A stretch of 64,000 bases of DNA from Trichopria drosophilae. Lineage: Eukaryota > Arthropoda > Insecta > Hymenoptera > Diapriidae. Numbering within the stretch: position 1 is the first letter of the stretch; the number at the start of each line of letters is the position of its first letter. The notes beneath the pieces were generated by a model that saw nothing but the letters and a program-made list of their open reading frames with translations, was not told where the DNA came from and did no database searches. Location of the stretch: the NCBI GenBank assembly GCA_030407085.1, contig CM059584.1, positions 4,526,001-4,590,000 of the forward strand. The letters run 5' to 3'. Both the position numbers and the translations under genes were made by a program. Shown in pieces: positions 45,626-58,780 of the stretch.

Positions 45626-48600
45626 TCGGCTTTGGCACGCTGCTTGTACGTAAGCTGTATAATATGTTATTATTTATAATAGACGGCACTAAAAATTACA
45701 CAACGATTGATGGCTCAAAATTGAGTGACTAGCCACTGAAGTTTCGGAAAAAAATGTTTTTTTTTTAACTAACTCAGTTCTTTGTTCTCATGTTTTAGTC
45801 CATAACTTCAGAACTATTCATCGAAGGTCTAATGTTCGTAGGGGTGAATTGTAGGACTAAGAAAAAGCTTAAAAATGAGTCCTCACTCACTGAAATAATT
45901 TAAAAGAGAGCCGAGTTGAAACTGATACTCCACCCTGGATGGAAATGTCCCAGTCATTTTTTACTGGGTTTGTTTTAGTCCCAATTAGAGCAAAAGACAA
46001 ACTGCTGAATAAAAACGAAAAAATTGAACGCAAATACTAAGAACGAAGAAATATTGATTTCATTCTATCGAATTCATGATGCACAATAAAAATAACATCA
46101 TTCAACCAAATTGTTTACAAAATACGATTTTTAAAGATACAATTACTAATCCCATGTAAACAGTTTTTTTAGCAGTTTAGGATAGCTTAGCACTGTTGTA
46201 GATTTAACTATATGTAGCCAGAAACATCCTCGCACAATTCGAAGATACATTGTCTCGTAAGATGTATTGCGAATAATGTTCTGATTAAATTGCAGATGTT
46301 TACTGCCACGACTTTCAGTGAAACTCTATTGGTACAAATTATATTTCAATAATATAAAAACAAAAAAACCGAAGTGAGAAATATAATATAAAATAATAGA
46401 ACATGTACAAAGCAAGATCATATTACAATCTAGAGGACAAAGAGAAACGAAGAGAAATATGGTTACGAAAAGATATTCCGTTATAGTTCTGTCGTCGGTT
46501 CATTAAGGAAGAATGCTATTTTTCTCCTTTAGCGATATCTTCAAAGGAATATTATACCGCTTTATGATGCCTAAGGACAGGAAATTATGAAATGAATATA
46601 GGGGATTGCAGAATTATGCGCGTCAAAGAGTCATTATCGCTAATTCTAGCAGTTCAAAAAAACCAAACTTTATATTCGTAATGTTATCAGTGGGCAATAT
46701 TGTAAAGGAAATATGAGTTATAATAAATACAATTTTTTTGTTCTCTTTTCAATTCAAATTGAACTGGTGTTTAGCAATGGTAACAATCAAGAAGATATTT
46801 AGTAGATAGCAATATTTAGTAGATTTTCTTTAATTGGATATGAGTTTATTTGTAATTCATTGTTTATTTTTATTTTTTATAATTCATTAAAGAATAGATA
46901 ATTCATTTGTAAAAAATATTTCTCAAACTCAATGTCACAATATGTATTGTGTATGTATTCAAAATCGTTGATTGTTACAATTTACGCCTCGAGGGTGTAA
47001 AATGGGTACTTCATGCCCCCAACAGGACGCGTACAATGATCATTTACGCCCCCTGAATAGAAAAACATATTTCTATTAAATATGCTACATTGATACATTA
47101 CTTTGTCATTATGTGAAATCTTTCAATGTTCAGATATTTACATTAATACATCATCAATCGTATAATGATTTAAACAAGTTATTAAGATTAAAAAATAATT
47201 AAAAGTCATAAAGAAATGACATTGTATGCTTAAATATTCACATTAGTAATATTAATATATTTAAAATAATCGTTGTATCATAATAATTTATTTCCAGACA
47301 AATATACTTTTCGCAGGGCAATTATAGTTGGTACTAAATATAATACACGATTAAAATGTTAATTAATACGGATGTTGTATTAGTTTGCACTGGTACCAAA
47401 GTTGATTAACCGGCTACATTTAACATTTATAATTAAAAGCTATTATTTACGAAATATTCCAAATATTCCTACAATGATTGAATGTTTTTAATACAATTTT
47501 TTACTTACGTTTCATTCAGTACAAAATAAGTTTCAAATAAGTATTATTCTGGAAATTGTTTATGCATTTTTGGAGAACCTTCCTTTTTAAAAATGCCCGC
47601 AATTAATACAATTTTGTTTATACTGATTTAGGTGGAATATCAATGCATTTTAAAAATCTAGAATGAACAAGATTTGGATGCTCCAAACGATTAGTAGAAC
47701 TTGTGAGCAAATAATAAAATTAGTAGGTGGTTTTGGAGAATGGTATCATTTTTCTCATAAGAAATCTTATAAATTTGAAAAATGATTGCCATCTAATTTT
47801 TCCATTTCGTCTATTTAATTCTGTAAAAAGTAATTAGTTCCCAAAACCTGATGTGTACTATTTACAGTACAGGAATTAAAAAAAAATAATAAAGAATATT
47901 GGTTACAATTATATAAATAGATCTGTAACTATGAAATTAATTGATTTAAACACTCCAGTTGGTTAAGTATTATCTAATATGATTACATAACCACAAGACA
48001 GGCCAGAGATTCGTCTGTTCAATCAGAAACAATGCAAATATTAATAGAAAAATTCACAATTTTCATATGATGTGAAATGTGGAAAGTTTGGATTGAATTC
48101 AAATTTTCGATACATATGAGGACCATTAAAATGGTAAGATTCGATGCTCTCAGTTAATTTTTTTTCAACATCTTAAAACCTTTTACTATTTTTTAAGGAG
48201 CAGATAAGTTTATTATATAGTAATTACGAGCATATAAGCACTTTTATTGGATTGAATAATCTTTTAATGAAATTTTAATGAAACTTGTAGACTAATTGAT
48301 TGCATTCTTGACATCTCAGAAGCTTCATTCAAAGTTATTTAATAAAATTGTGTGAAGTTCATAGCATAATTGTGATGGAGTGTCGTTGAACTTAAACGCA
48401 CATTCTCGAAAACTTAACCCACTAATCAATAAAAACTTATAAGCTCCAGCGCTCGTGTAAAACATACGATTCTTCTTCTGAGAAGTTATTTTGTAAATAA
48501 TATAATAATATATGAGTTTCATTTAACCTACATACTACCATGCAGTTGATATTAGTCTCATAACTTTTCTCTGCAGGTAACTTTTGAACTACGAAATATA

Positions 48601-50690
48601 TTACGATCCATATCGGCGAAATAAGGCCATTTTAGACGTTAATTGAAATTCTTAACTGAAATCATTTTTATTTAAAGCCACAAATTTATGCGAGATCTGG
48701 TAGAATTGTGGAAATTAATATTATTTAAAAGTAGGTCATTTTAATGAAACTAGGCAACTGTATGTACTTTAATTTGAAATCTTTGTGATTAATTTTTTCC
48801 ATGCAGTTTAAATTTTCTGTCAAAAATAAAAATGTTGTACCTCAAATACAAAAGTAAATAATGACAGCTATCGAAAGCTTACTTGTCAGAATTATTAAGA
48901 ATTGTTTATGAATGTTCAGTTTTATTGCTAATGCAACATATGTGATACTTCGTATGTCGCGATTATTCTACTGAGGAAATTATAGTTTTTCAAATTTCAA
49001 ATTTATATAAATTTATTATTATTTTATCTCAATCATTGTTGCCTAATACTTCTATTCTACAGTAAATTAAATGATAAATTAACATGCAATTCTATACTAC
49101 ATTTTAAGTAGTGTTGATTACTTTATTTGTTAATACTACCAAACCCCCGCTTTTTTACTGCCTATTTTGTTTTCTTCTTAAATATTCAAAAAATCTAAAA
49201 CAATTTGTGAATTCAATGACCAGATTCGATTCCACGTCTACAAATTATTTGTCAAAATATTATAGGTAAAATAGTATGCCAAATCACTTCTGTCTAAACT
49301 ATTAAAACAAATATAACATTTGGGCAAAATAACCTAAATATATAAATATAATTTTCACATAGAGACAATAAAACTTATTTGCCGCTTATATTAAAATAAT
49401 TTAATACTTCTTGATGTGATGGCACATTTATTAAATGGAAAAAAGAACGTAAACATTCAATTAAATGTAAACTATGCATCGCTCAAATGCGAACGAACGC
49501 GACGATATTCTAAAATAGCGGAGCATAGAAGGCCAGAAAAATGTATTTTACTCTTGAGAAAAGGTGAATAGAAAACCCCACATAATAAATAATAAACCAA
49601 CTCTATTTCATTAAGAAGCGTTTCACACTTGGCTACCAGTTGTGCTCTTCAGCAGGGATCTCGTAGCCGTACCCTGGACGCATGTATTTCATTATATTGA
49701 AATTTTATAAATGTTTAGACTATTTCGAGTTTTTTGGGGAAAATTAGAATAGTGTAAACATTTAGTATTATAGACTTAAAAAAACCTTTTCAAACCTAAA
49801 AACCATATAAATATATAAATATAATTCTCACATAGAGACCATAAAACCCAAAAACCGTATTTAGTACAGAGTCAACATAAATATATTAAAATGTTACCAT
49901 TAGATTGTAGGTCGTATAACTCTTGCACTTTTCGCCTACGAGATTTTTGCCCACAATATACATGAGATGGCAATGTTTTCAAGTTTGAAACATTCTAAAT
50001 TCTTTAAAACACCTTACCATGAACCGGAATCCCAAATCGCGAGGCTTTGTCAAAATATTTATGATTTCAAATCATCTCGAAATAAAAAAAAAATATAAAA
50101 ATAATAATAATAATAACAAACAATTAATAATGAACCCGCGACTTCGGGAGTATCCCCATGTCTTCATGTAAAATCACTCCTAAGCAGGAAGAGAAGTCAT
50201 TTTGACCAAGCCAAAGTCAGAATGCCCTGATCAAGTAAAATTTACCACTGCTCGACCAAAAAATTCAAATAGACTTTCAAGACCTAAACGCAGGTCGAAA
50301 ATCACCTAAATATAACCTAAGAAATGACTTTAAAGTCCTATGACTTCAAAGTTATTCATTAGGTCGAAATTACCAAACCTGGATCAAAAATATGCGAATA
50401 AACTTATAAGTCGATATCATGTCCAGTTTAAGTCAATTGAGCTTTCACGTTTCCATTTCTTTCACAAAACCGTTTTTGTTTTACTGCAGTGCCCAACCTG
50501 TAAGAGATATGGAAGACACCGAGAGGAAATAGAAAAAGAAAAAAGATTTTTAATTCTAATTTCCCATGACGTGTACTTCTTACACTGACCGACAAAATCA
50601 TAATTTTTGTCTGCCTTTGTCAAGCCAAGTCTCATTCCCGATGTAATTTTTCGTGTTGAAAACGATGGCGCCAGACAAATTTTGCCATCA
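45626..50690 (-). other. Long AT-rich intron stretch
   Basis: About 5 kb without a recognised gene. A TAA microsatellite lies at about 50097-50117. Bases 46980-47060 are GC-richer (TTTACGCC-CCTCGAGGGTG and CATTTACGCCCCCTGAA). Open frames such as 48325-48522 (-) and 50340-50588 (+) have no support. Confidence 0.35.
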
Positions 50691-50691
50691 C

Positions 50692-51040
50692 GTCACACTT
50701 TGGAGAAAAACATGGTTAAATGTGTCAAAATCAGGATTTTTCGCCATATTTCGGTTTATTTTGTATCAAAAGGAAATTTAATTTTGACAAAGAAAATATC
50801 ATTTCCGAAGTATTTTTTCGTACTAAAAACTATGATGCGATCAGGCTATGTCTTCACATTTCGGAGAAAAATTTGGTTAAATGTGTCAAAAATAGCGTTT
50901 TTCCGTATTTTGGTTTACTTTGTAGCAGAAGAGAATTTATTTTTTACAGACGAAGTATCATTTCCGACTTATTTTTTCTTGCTGAAAACGATAGCGATAG
51001 CGGAACTTTGCTATCACGTCACACTTTGGAGAAAAATGAG
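50692..51040. repeat. Tandem repeat, ~165-bp period, >2 copies
   Basis: Units start with TCACACTTTGGAGAAAAA near 50694, 50860 and 51022. They run through GGTTAAATGTGTCAAAAAT, TTTTTCCGTATTTTGGTTTA, GAATTTA-TTTT-ACAAAG, and TATCATTTCCGAAGTATTTT. Two overlapping open frames (50607-51053 and 50720-51151) are products of the repeat, not genes; the unit has no stop in those frames. Confidence 0.75.
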
Positions 51041-52017
51041 GTATTTTATATAGAAATTTTGTTCAAATTTTATAAATTTCTTTACAATATATTCCCACTT
51101 GGGAAAAACTATTGGAGAATAGTAGAAGAACATTCGTTTGGTTTTATATAAACAATTTTTTTTATTTAAATTCAAAATTTTCATTTCTCCATAATGAATT
51201 GTGAAATTTTAAGTCTGAATACACAATAAAGGATATCAACAATCTTTAATTAAAAAATGTTAAATAAATATAAATATTTTGATATATTTTAAATATTTAA
51301 AAATCATCATAATCGTAGTATTGTACCTCATGCTAATTGAAAATATATACTTATATTAATATAATTATAAATTAATGAGCACAGTTCAAAATGTCAGTAG
51401 AATAGAAATAATGTTATTGAATACGTGAAGTTGAACAGCGTACTACACTCTAGTTTTCGAGTAATAATTGAAAAGTTGTACGCTTTCGCACCTCAATTTC
51501 AAAACTTTGTTAAAATCGTGTTACTATTAATTCGCGTTTTTCATGGTCTGTTGTTACGAAATTAACTTTGTAGTACTAACCGGTCATCCAATAGAAGAAG
51601 AAACCGCTACAAAATAATTATGATATATAAAATATCACAGCGTGTTATTAGACACCGATAATTGGTGAAAATGATGTTTTTATGGTATATATTATTTCAT
51701 CAAGAGTATGTTCCCATAAACTGATGATATTTCTAGAGCTTCTGCATTATCACCTGATATTTAGCACTGTATTTGATATTCGACACTAAATTGCATGCCG
51801 TAATGGATTCTTTATGCTGCAACATGAATAGTCCATCATTTCTACAATGAAAATTTCAATAATTTCAATTAACCGATAATTGATATCACTGGATATTTTT
51901 CTATATGATAATCAATATTAAGTATTGAATACTCAAAATTCGCATTAAAAAATATACCAAAAAATGAAATACTGTATGTGACACGAAAAAATTGTATACA
52001 AATAAAATCGACTGTCA
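51041..52017 (-). other. Intron stretch
   Basis: AT-rich; nothing recognised. Confidence 0.35.
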
Positions 52018-52790
52018 CAGGTCAACAAAATGAAGGCAATCTCCATACTCAGAAGCCGGACTATTCTTTTCCGAGGGTTGTCATTGACCTGAATCCAAAT
52101 CTGGCCGCAGAATTATTCCATCACGATTTTGAGATAACCTAACCTAAAACTGCAAAAAATACTGTTTTTGCTCATATTCAGTAAGTTTTTGTGGCGGAAC
52201 AAAATGCTTGTTCACAATTTGGCATGAACCCGTTTAAAGCATTATTCATCAACTTTAATCTGCTTTTTTTAATAATTTCGTATGATTTTTTTCTTTGAAT
52301 TATCGAAGTTTTTGTCAAGGCACGATTATGATTTTCGTTTTTTGCACCTTTAGGTTAGGATATCTCGAAATTTTTACACCATAAAACAATTATATAAACA
52401 GGTTTTGATACAGTACATCGCAAACCGTTGGAAAAATATTCTCAGGTATCTGATGAATGCATTTTAATCTTTTTTGTCAAATTGCAAAAAAAATCATTCC
52501 GCTACAAAAACTTACTGATAATGGTCAACAACTGCGTCTTTTACATAGTTAGGTTAGGATATTTCAACATCTGGACGTAATAGAATAATTTTTAGCAGAA
52601 AAGTCGATCTCAGAATCTTAGTCATTTTCATGTAATTACACATTTATTTAATGCATGCAAATCATAATTGTTCCATGACAAAAACTTCGATAACTCCATT
52701 AAAAAGAATCGTATAGGAATTTCTAAAAAATCATTTTAAAGCTGATAAATAGCACCTTAATTTTGTTGCTCCCAAATTCTGGATTTAAAT
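52018..52790. repeat. Fold-back repeat
   Basis: Inverse pairs: GAGATAACCTAACCTAAA (about 52130) with TTAGGTTAGGATATTTC (about 52550); AGTAAGTTTTTGTGGCGGAA (52183) with TTCCGCTACAAAAACTTACT (about 52496); TATCGAAGTTTTTGTCA (about 52302) with TGACAAAAACTTCGATA (about 52677). The left border GTCACAGGTCAACA resembles ACACAGGTCAACA at 12141-12153, near the fold-back there. Confidence 0.65.
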
Positions 52791-53380
52791 TTTGTTAGCC
52801 TCTGTATTTTAGGCAACTTATTTAAATTCTGTTTCTTATACTACGAAATGGACATGATAGTATTTAAACACTTTTTAAAAATTAAATGAAAAATGCACTT
52901 TAGCATGGTTTAGATATTGAAGTATCAGATTCAAATTCGATTCTTGTTCCTCAACTTACTTTTCTTTTTTTTTTAATTAAACATTGTAAGCCTATTTCAG
53001 GCTTATATTGCTGTACTTTTATTTAGTCACAGAATACACAAAATATTGGGAATTCCTTAACTTATAACATAATAGATGTCGCTTTAAAATAGATTCTTAC
53101 CACAAAATTTCCTAAAATAAAATCGTAAATTTTTCATGTTCGTATACTTAAATGAATGAAATTTATTGTATGTAAATTGGCTTGTTCATAATTATGTTTT
53201 TTTTATTTTTTTCGTAACCTAACTTGTTGCAATACTAATTGGATAGATCTATTATTAATTTTCAAAAAAATGTATATTTTAATTTTTGTTCAAATTTGAC
53301 TATTTTGTTGTATAAAATTGACTATATTATTTGAGTGTACGACGAGAAACTCTTTAAAACAAGAAAATCAGGGATTTGCT
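52791..53380 (-). other. Intron stretch
   Basis: AT-rich; nothing recognised. Confidence 0.35.
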
Positions 53381-54365
53381 TTAACAGAAGACACTTTCTG
53401 GCTTCAATTTCAATGAAATATTCGTATCAAAACTGAAATTGAAAAAAATTGAAAGGTATATACTAATTTCACGGTCGCTATTCAAGATTCCGACGTTAAA
53501 ATTGAGTTTTAGTCGCCAGGAATTTCACTATAGTCCCAAACTTTAAAAAGAAATGGACCAAAAACTGGGAAAATATTTTTCGGGTTATTAGCTATTAGAA
53601 TTCTATTGAAACTATTTACAAAGGTAGTCAAAATATTTGATTTTTAAGAACAAATTTTAGTTTTATACTGCACATCATTGTAACGATCTTAAAATGATGT
53701 CCTTGAAAACTAACGAACATTCTAGCTCAAAAACTATGATCTTAAAAAAAAAATGTTACTGCAGTTTTTAGAATTCACTGAGAAATATACTGGATTCTTC
53801 TTATCATATTTTGAGAAATTTTTTATCTGCATTTTTTTCAAAATTTTAAGCATTTTTTTTCTTTCATTATTTTGTAAAAAATGTAGGTAACAAATGTCTC
53901 AAAATATCACCAAAAAATCTGAAAAAATTCGACTACATTTCTCAATGAATTCTAAGAACTTTTCATGTTTAGCATTTTTTTTTAAGCTCGTAGTTTTGGA
54001 GTCATCGTGTTCCGAAAATTCTTCAATGAAATTTTCAAAATTTTTCAAACCAATTTTCGTTGCGGACGTCAATTTTGAGGTCGTTCCTCTGATGTGGGAT
54101 ATAAAAATAAATTTTTTCACCACCTTTGTAAATATCGTTTCAATAGAATTCCAATATTCCGATAGCTCGAAAAAATGTATATTTTTTCTATATTTTCTAA
54201 ATTTTTTTCAAGATGACTGAAACTTAATTTTGATCTCCCAATCTTGAAGTGCGACCTTGAAAATAGTAGGAAATGAACCTTGCAAACTTTTTAAAATTTG
54301 ATTATGATACGAGATACTTGATTGAAATTGAAGCAAAAAATGTCGTTTAAATGTGTCAATCGGTT
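53381..54365. repeat. Fold-back of the GACACTTTTTGCTTC family
   Basis: Left arm GACACTTTCTGGCTTCAATT, TCACGGTCGCTATTCAAGAT and following; right arm inverse, with GCGACCTTGAAAATAGTAGG and TGATTGAAATTGAAGCAAAA. The middle is also self-complementary (TTCGAGCTATCGGAATATTG-type at 54145-54175 against TTAGCTATTAGAATTCTATT at 53586). The open frames on both strands at 53894-54220 are by-products of the palindrome. Confidence 0.65.
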
Positions 54366-55670
54366 AAATGTGATTCGATACACATAACTTTCATCGCAAC
54401 TATTGTCAATAATTTAAACCATTTTTCCTATCGTTTAAGTTCTTTACTGAGACAGTTATTCAACTTGGTTAAGTGAGACCAAACTGGGGTAATCCTCTAA
54501 GTAATTTAAACATATGCCTTAAAGTAATAAAATCTATTTATTTTAAATAAATTAATTTTCTTCTAATAAGTATAGTATGGTATCGATTTATAAAGTTAAT
54601 TAAATAAAAAACATATTAAAAATTTCGTTTTGTCGTATATTGAATTAATTTAATCTGGGATTCAATCACCGATAAATTTACCGTATTCTGATCCGTATTT
54701 AAAGAAACCATGTTTTTAAACAAAAATTCTCGTTTATTTAATTATACCTTTATAAAATTAAACGGTTTCCGACTATGCGATGCAAAATACAGGATTCTTT
54801 ATAATATACGGTATTGGAAAATAATTACTTTTTTAAAATCTCTGCACTATTTATAATGAAATATTGTTAGAGCATTACCGAACAAACATTTCGTTTAAAA
54901 ATAAGGATAGTTAGAAATAAATAAGGTTCTCTACAAGTTTGGAAAATTAGCCGTGTTCGGGAGAAAGAATAGGTTCAATCGCAGCCTTTGTTTTTCAACG
55001 TGATTGATGTTCCTTTTATCGTTCCCTTTTGAATCCGTGCTATCGTAACCAGTACAAAACAAAGTAAACTCGTTCATTTTTCATCGTTCACATTCGAGCA
55101 CAGAATTGGTGAAGCTACTGAAATAGCAAATATAAGAAACTAAATTGTATAGGTCAATTCGTTTCAAATAATATTGAATACCAGCATTCTACGTTCATGG
55201 AAGTGAAAATTCCGTTTGGTTCAATTGGATTGCTGCATTATAATGAGCTAAAAACATATCTAATTTAGTAAGATATATTCAGCATAAAATACGTGTTTTG
55301 AGTTGCCCTGTTTCAGGAATATCGCTTCCTCGAATGATAGTAAACAATGGTTCATAATAATTATGACCGCGGGTTGCATTATTTAAAAAAATGTATTTAA
55401 TTATTTTTTATCCTGTAATAATAATATTAAGTAATGATAGGTCATTATTATTCTATATAGAAATGCATGTTTATCCCACATTATTTATATAAATTGACAT
55501 TTGTTCCATCAGTATTGAAAAATATTCAAGTGAATTTTCATGCAAATTTGTCAGTTAAATCTTTAACATATGATGTAATACTGACAGGATTTGTGACATC
55601 AACCGCACATTTGTCATTTCTAGAGTAGAAGTTATGAACACGTTGTCTAATAATTTCCGGAATAAAATTC
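54366..55670 (-). other. Intron stretch
   Basis: AT-rich; nothing recognised. Confidence 0.35.
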
Positions 55671-56660
55671 ATTAACCCACTAACGCCGGGAAGGACACAT
55701 TTCCTGCTTCAATTTCAATCAAATAATTCATACAAAAAATAAAATACAAAAAAATTGAAATGTATGTGTCTTGTTATTTTCAAGATCAGTCATTTCAATG
55801 GAATTGTTAAAATTGAGCTATAACGTAATTAAATATAGCAATTCAAATGTCAAAAATTCCAAAATAATCGGGTCTACTTTGTTATAAAACATTTTTTTTG
55901 ACAGTGAGAATTTTCTTTTTAAAACATAATTTTTTTTCAAGAAAACTGCAAACTCTACAAAAAATGTTGCGAGCACAAATGTTTCTTAGAATGTGTCAAA
56001 GAATATTCTAATTTTTTTCAGAATGTGTTGATACAACTTATTATTTTAAAATTAAGAAAATCGAAATTGTGAAAAAAGTCATTGAATAAATCTGAAAAAA
56101 AATTGAGAGTAATCTTTGACTAATTCAAAAATATTTTTGTCCCAATAAGATTTTCTACAAAGTTTATAGTTTTTGAGAATCAAAATTATTAATCATTTCT
56201 AGATTCAAGAATAATAATGTCTTTTGACGAAAACTATAGACAGAAAATTTTGTATAAAGGTTATAGTTTTTAGAAACAAAAATTTGTTAACTTTTAAAAA
56301 GGAATTACTCACTGCCATCGCCATTTTGTGATTACGATGTTATTTTGTTTATTATTTTAAAAATATATTTTAATACTATAACTATTTTCTTCACCTTTAG
56401 TGAAGGAATTTTGTTCCGACATAACTCTTTCGATGAGAAAAAAAATGTTTTATTCAAAAGTATAACCGATTTTTTGCGTTTTTATTTTACATATCGTTAT
56501 ATTTAATTTTCTAATTATGATAGCTCAATTTTGATAACACCATTAAACAGGGTAACCTTGAAAATAGTACGATACATACCTTTCAATTTTAATGATGTTC
56601 GTTTTTCATACGAAATACTTAATTGAAATTGAAGTGCAAAAAGTGTCCTTCCCAAACAAA
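55671..56660. repeat. Fold-back of the GACACTTTTTGCTTC family
   Basis: Left end TTAACCCACTAACGCCGGGA then AGGACACATTTCCTGCTTCA; right end inverse TTGAAGTGCAAAAAGTGTCC then TTCCCAA. Inner arms include AAAATTGAGCTATAA against ATAGCTCAATTTTGA and GAAATGTATGTGTC against GATACATACCTTTC. Confidence 0.7.
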
Positions 56661-57086
56661 TGTGAATAAAAGTTAACATTTTGGTAACTTTTTGTGAGAT
56701 TATGTCTGCTGAGTCGTTATGCGGAATGAGTTAAGGTTGTGTACTTAAGGTATTAAGGTTAAGAGCTTCACCGATTTTAGTAGATATCAAATATAAAATG
56801 TATCTCTTCTAAGACGCCTAAAACACTTTTGAAAACAGGCCGATTCTAAATGACTTTTTTAACTGCTTATGTTTCCCAACATTTCATTGCATCCTACAAC
56901 TTCTCCCAATTTCTACAAAGGAATTCCAATATCTCCCAACATTACCATATGTATACTATTTCTCCAATGTGATTTACCACTTAATCAGGTGATATTGGGA
57001 GGTGTTATATATCACTATCAGTTATACATGATGCCAGAGATGATAGAGATTCACCTCATAATTTCTTATCAATTCCAGTAATTGAA
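56661..57086 (-). other. Intron stretch
   Basis: Nothing recognised; the 70-codon frame at 56869-57081 (+) has no support. Confidence 0.35.
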
Positions 57087-57537
57087 CACGGAACAAAATA
57101 GTTTGGGCTCCATGCGAACCGATAAGTTGGTGCTGAACATAACCTTGGATTGTGCTAAACACAATCATTGTTTGGCCCAACACAAACCAAGTTTATGCTC
57201 AGCCTAATCTTAGTGCGTATCTAAGAAAATTTTGGGCACAACGCCATTTAAGTGTGTGTTGAGCATAAATTAGGGATGTGTTAAGCAAAAATGTGGAGGT
57301 TTGGGTTGAACACAATCCTTATTTGTCTGGAGTCCAATATATTACCCATGCAATTATTCATTTCACATCTTGAAATTTGTTCAGTGTCTATTCTTCTTAT
57401 TTAAATACACCCAAATTTTCAATTGGATATAAAGGTGGTTTGTGTTGAGTACAAACTAAGGTTGCATTGAGCACGAACTTCAATGTTTGGGTTGAGTAAC
57501 CCTGGATAGTTTGGAACCCAGGCTATTTTGCTCCGTA
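57087..57537. mobile_element. CACGGAACAAAATAG element with GAGCACAAAC words
   Basis: The left end CACGGAACAAAATAGTTTGG is matched by the inverse right end (ATACGGAGCAAAATAGCCTGG). The interior repeats GTTGAGCACAAAC, GTGCTAAACACAA, GAGCATAAAT and related words in both orientations. It is related to 28402-28676. Confidence 0.65.
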
Positions 57538-57960
57538 TGTATAAAAGGCTTCACGGAAATGTAAAAAGTAGTAATGAAACTTTCATCAGTGCTATGAAGA
57601 AAAGTTATCCGATGGTTTTAGCAGTGTTTGAGGTATGAAATTTATTAAATCCAGTTTATAAGGGAGGGATACATTTATTATTATCCAGTAATTGTATGAT
57701 AATACATGTAATGACAAAATTAAAGTATTTAGAAAAGTGACACATAGGTGATGGGACGAGCATCAGAGCAGTAGTAAACGAATGGTAGTAGAGGTTAGTG
57801 CTAAATGGTGTCATCGTAGTAAATATCTCGTTAATATGTTTTTAGCATATACAATCAGAAATTCGAATAGATGTACATAATAGAAATCCTCAATGAGATC
57901 TAATGGTGGAATCCTATATGGAACCTTAGGTATTTGAACCAGTATCTCAAGAAGAGTGTA
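57538..57960 (-). other. Intron stretch between two word elements
   Basis: Nothing recognised. Confidence 0.35.
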
Positions 57961-58272
57961 CACGGAGAAAAATAATCAGCAAAATCAGCCGAAAAATCCG
58001 CAGATTCTACCAATTTTATCCTATAGGGACAGCTTTTGGAATTCCGTTAGGGATAGCCGATAATTTCAGCTAAATTTACTGAAAAAGTCCGCAAATTTAA
58101 CTGAACAAATCTGCTAATGTAGCGGAAATTTTTAGCTAAGCGCGAATTGAGTAGGGTTAAGGCTACATTAGCGGAATCAAAACAGCTAAAATTGCATATA
58201 TTTTCGGCAATTCCAGCCGAAAATTTTAGCTGATATGAATCAGCTAATCCAGCGGAGTCATTTTTCTCCGTG
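57961..58272. mobile_element. CACGGAGAAAAAT MITE, long copy
   Basis: Ends are CACGGAGAAAAATAATCAGC and the inverse of CACGGAGAAAAATGACTCCG, with TA on both sides (57959-57960 and 58273-58274). The interior is made of AGCCGAAAA, TCAGCTAAATT and AGCGGAA words. The right ~120 bases are almost identical to 8596-8717. Confidence 0.8.
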
Positions 58273-58780
58273 TATTACAATGAGTGTATGTTGCATGTTT
58301 AGATATTTCTACAGACTGAGTTTAAAGTGTCAAAACCAAAAAAACGATTCAAATGATTTGAGGCTGATGATAATCCAAAAGATGCCAGTTGTCAATTACC
58401 ATCGTTTGAATTCTTGCCTTTAATTAATTAATGAAGACACTTAGATTTAAACCGGAAACTATTTGGGATAGAGATGAAAAAAATCGTTTTTACATCTAAT
58501 GGGAGTGTTTCCTCCACGAAAAACTTTTCAGAAAATTATATACCTTCAAAACTGCAATTAGAAATTAGAAACGATACAATAATAACATTTTTACATATGT
58601 TTAAAAACGTGAACAACCTTATATCAATTATAAATTATTATCCTTTCGTTAATTTCGCTGCGCTCGGTTCGAAAAGTTCTCTTAAATTACGAGCGTATTA
58701 ATTCTAAAGTGCTTATCGCGATGAACTATGTACGATTTTCATGATTTATGAGACCTATAATTGATGTATAAGCGCACGAA
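58273..58780 (-). other. Intron stretch
   Basis: AT-rich; open frames on the plus strand (58235-58423, 58474-58701) overlap repeat ends or have no support. Confidence 0.35.

Noticed and set aside
50097..50117. TAA microsatellite as a possible CRISPR or array structure
   Set aside because: Simple trinucleotide repeat without spacers.
53894..54220. Overlapping open frames on both strands (108 and 74 codons)
   Set aside because: They lie inside a fold-back repeat; symmetry of the palindrome produces them.
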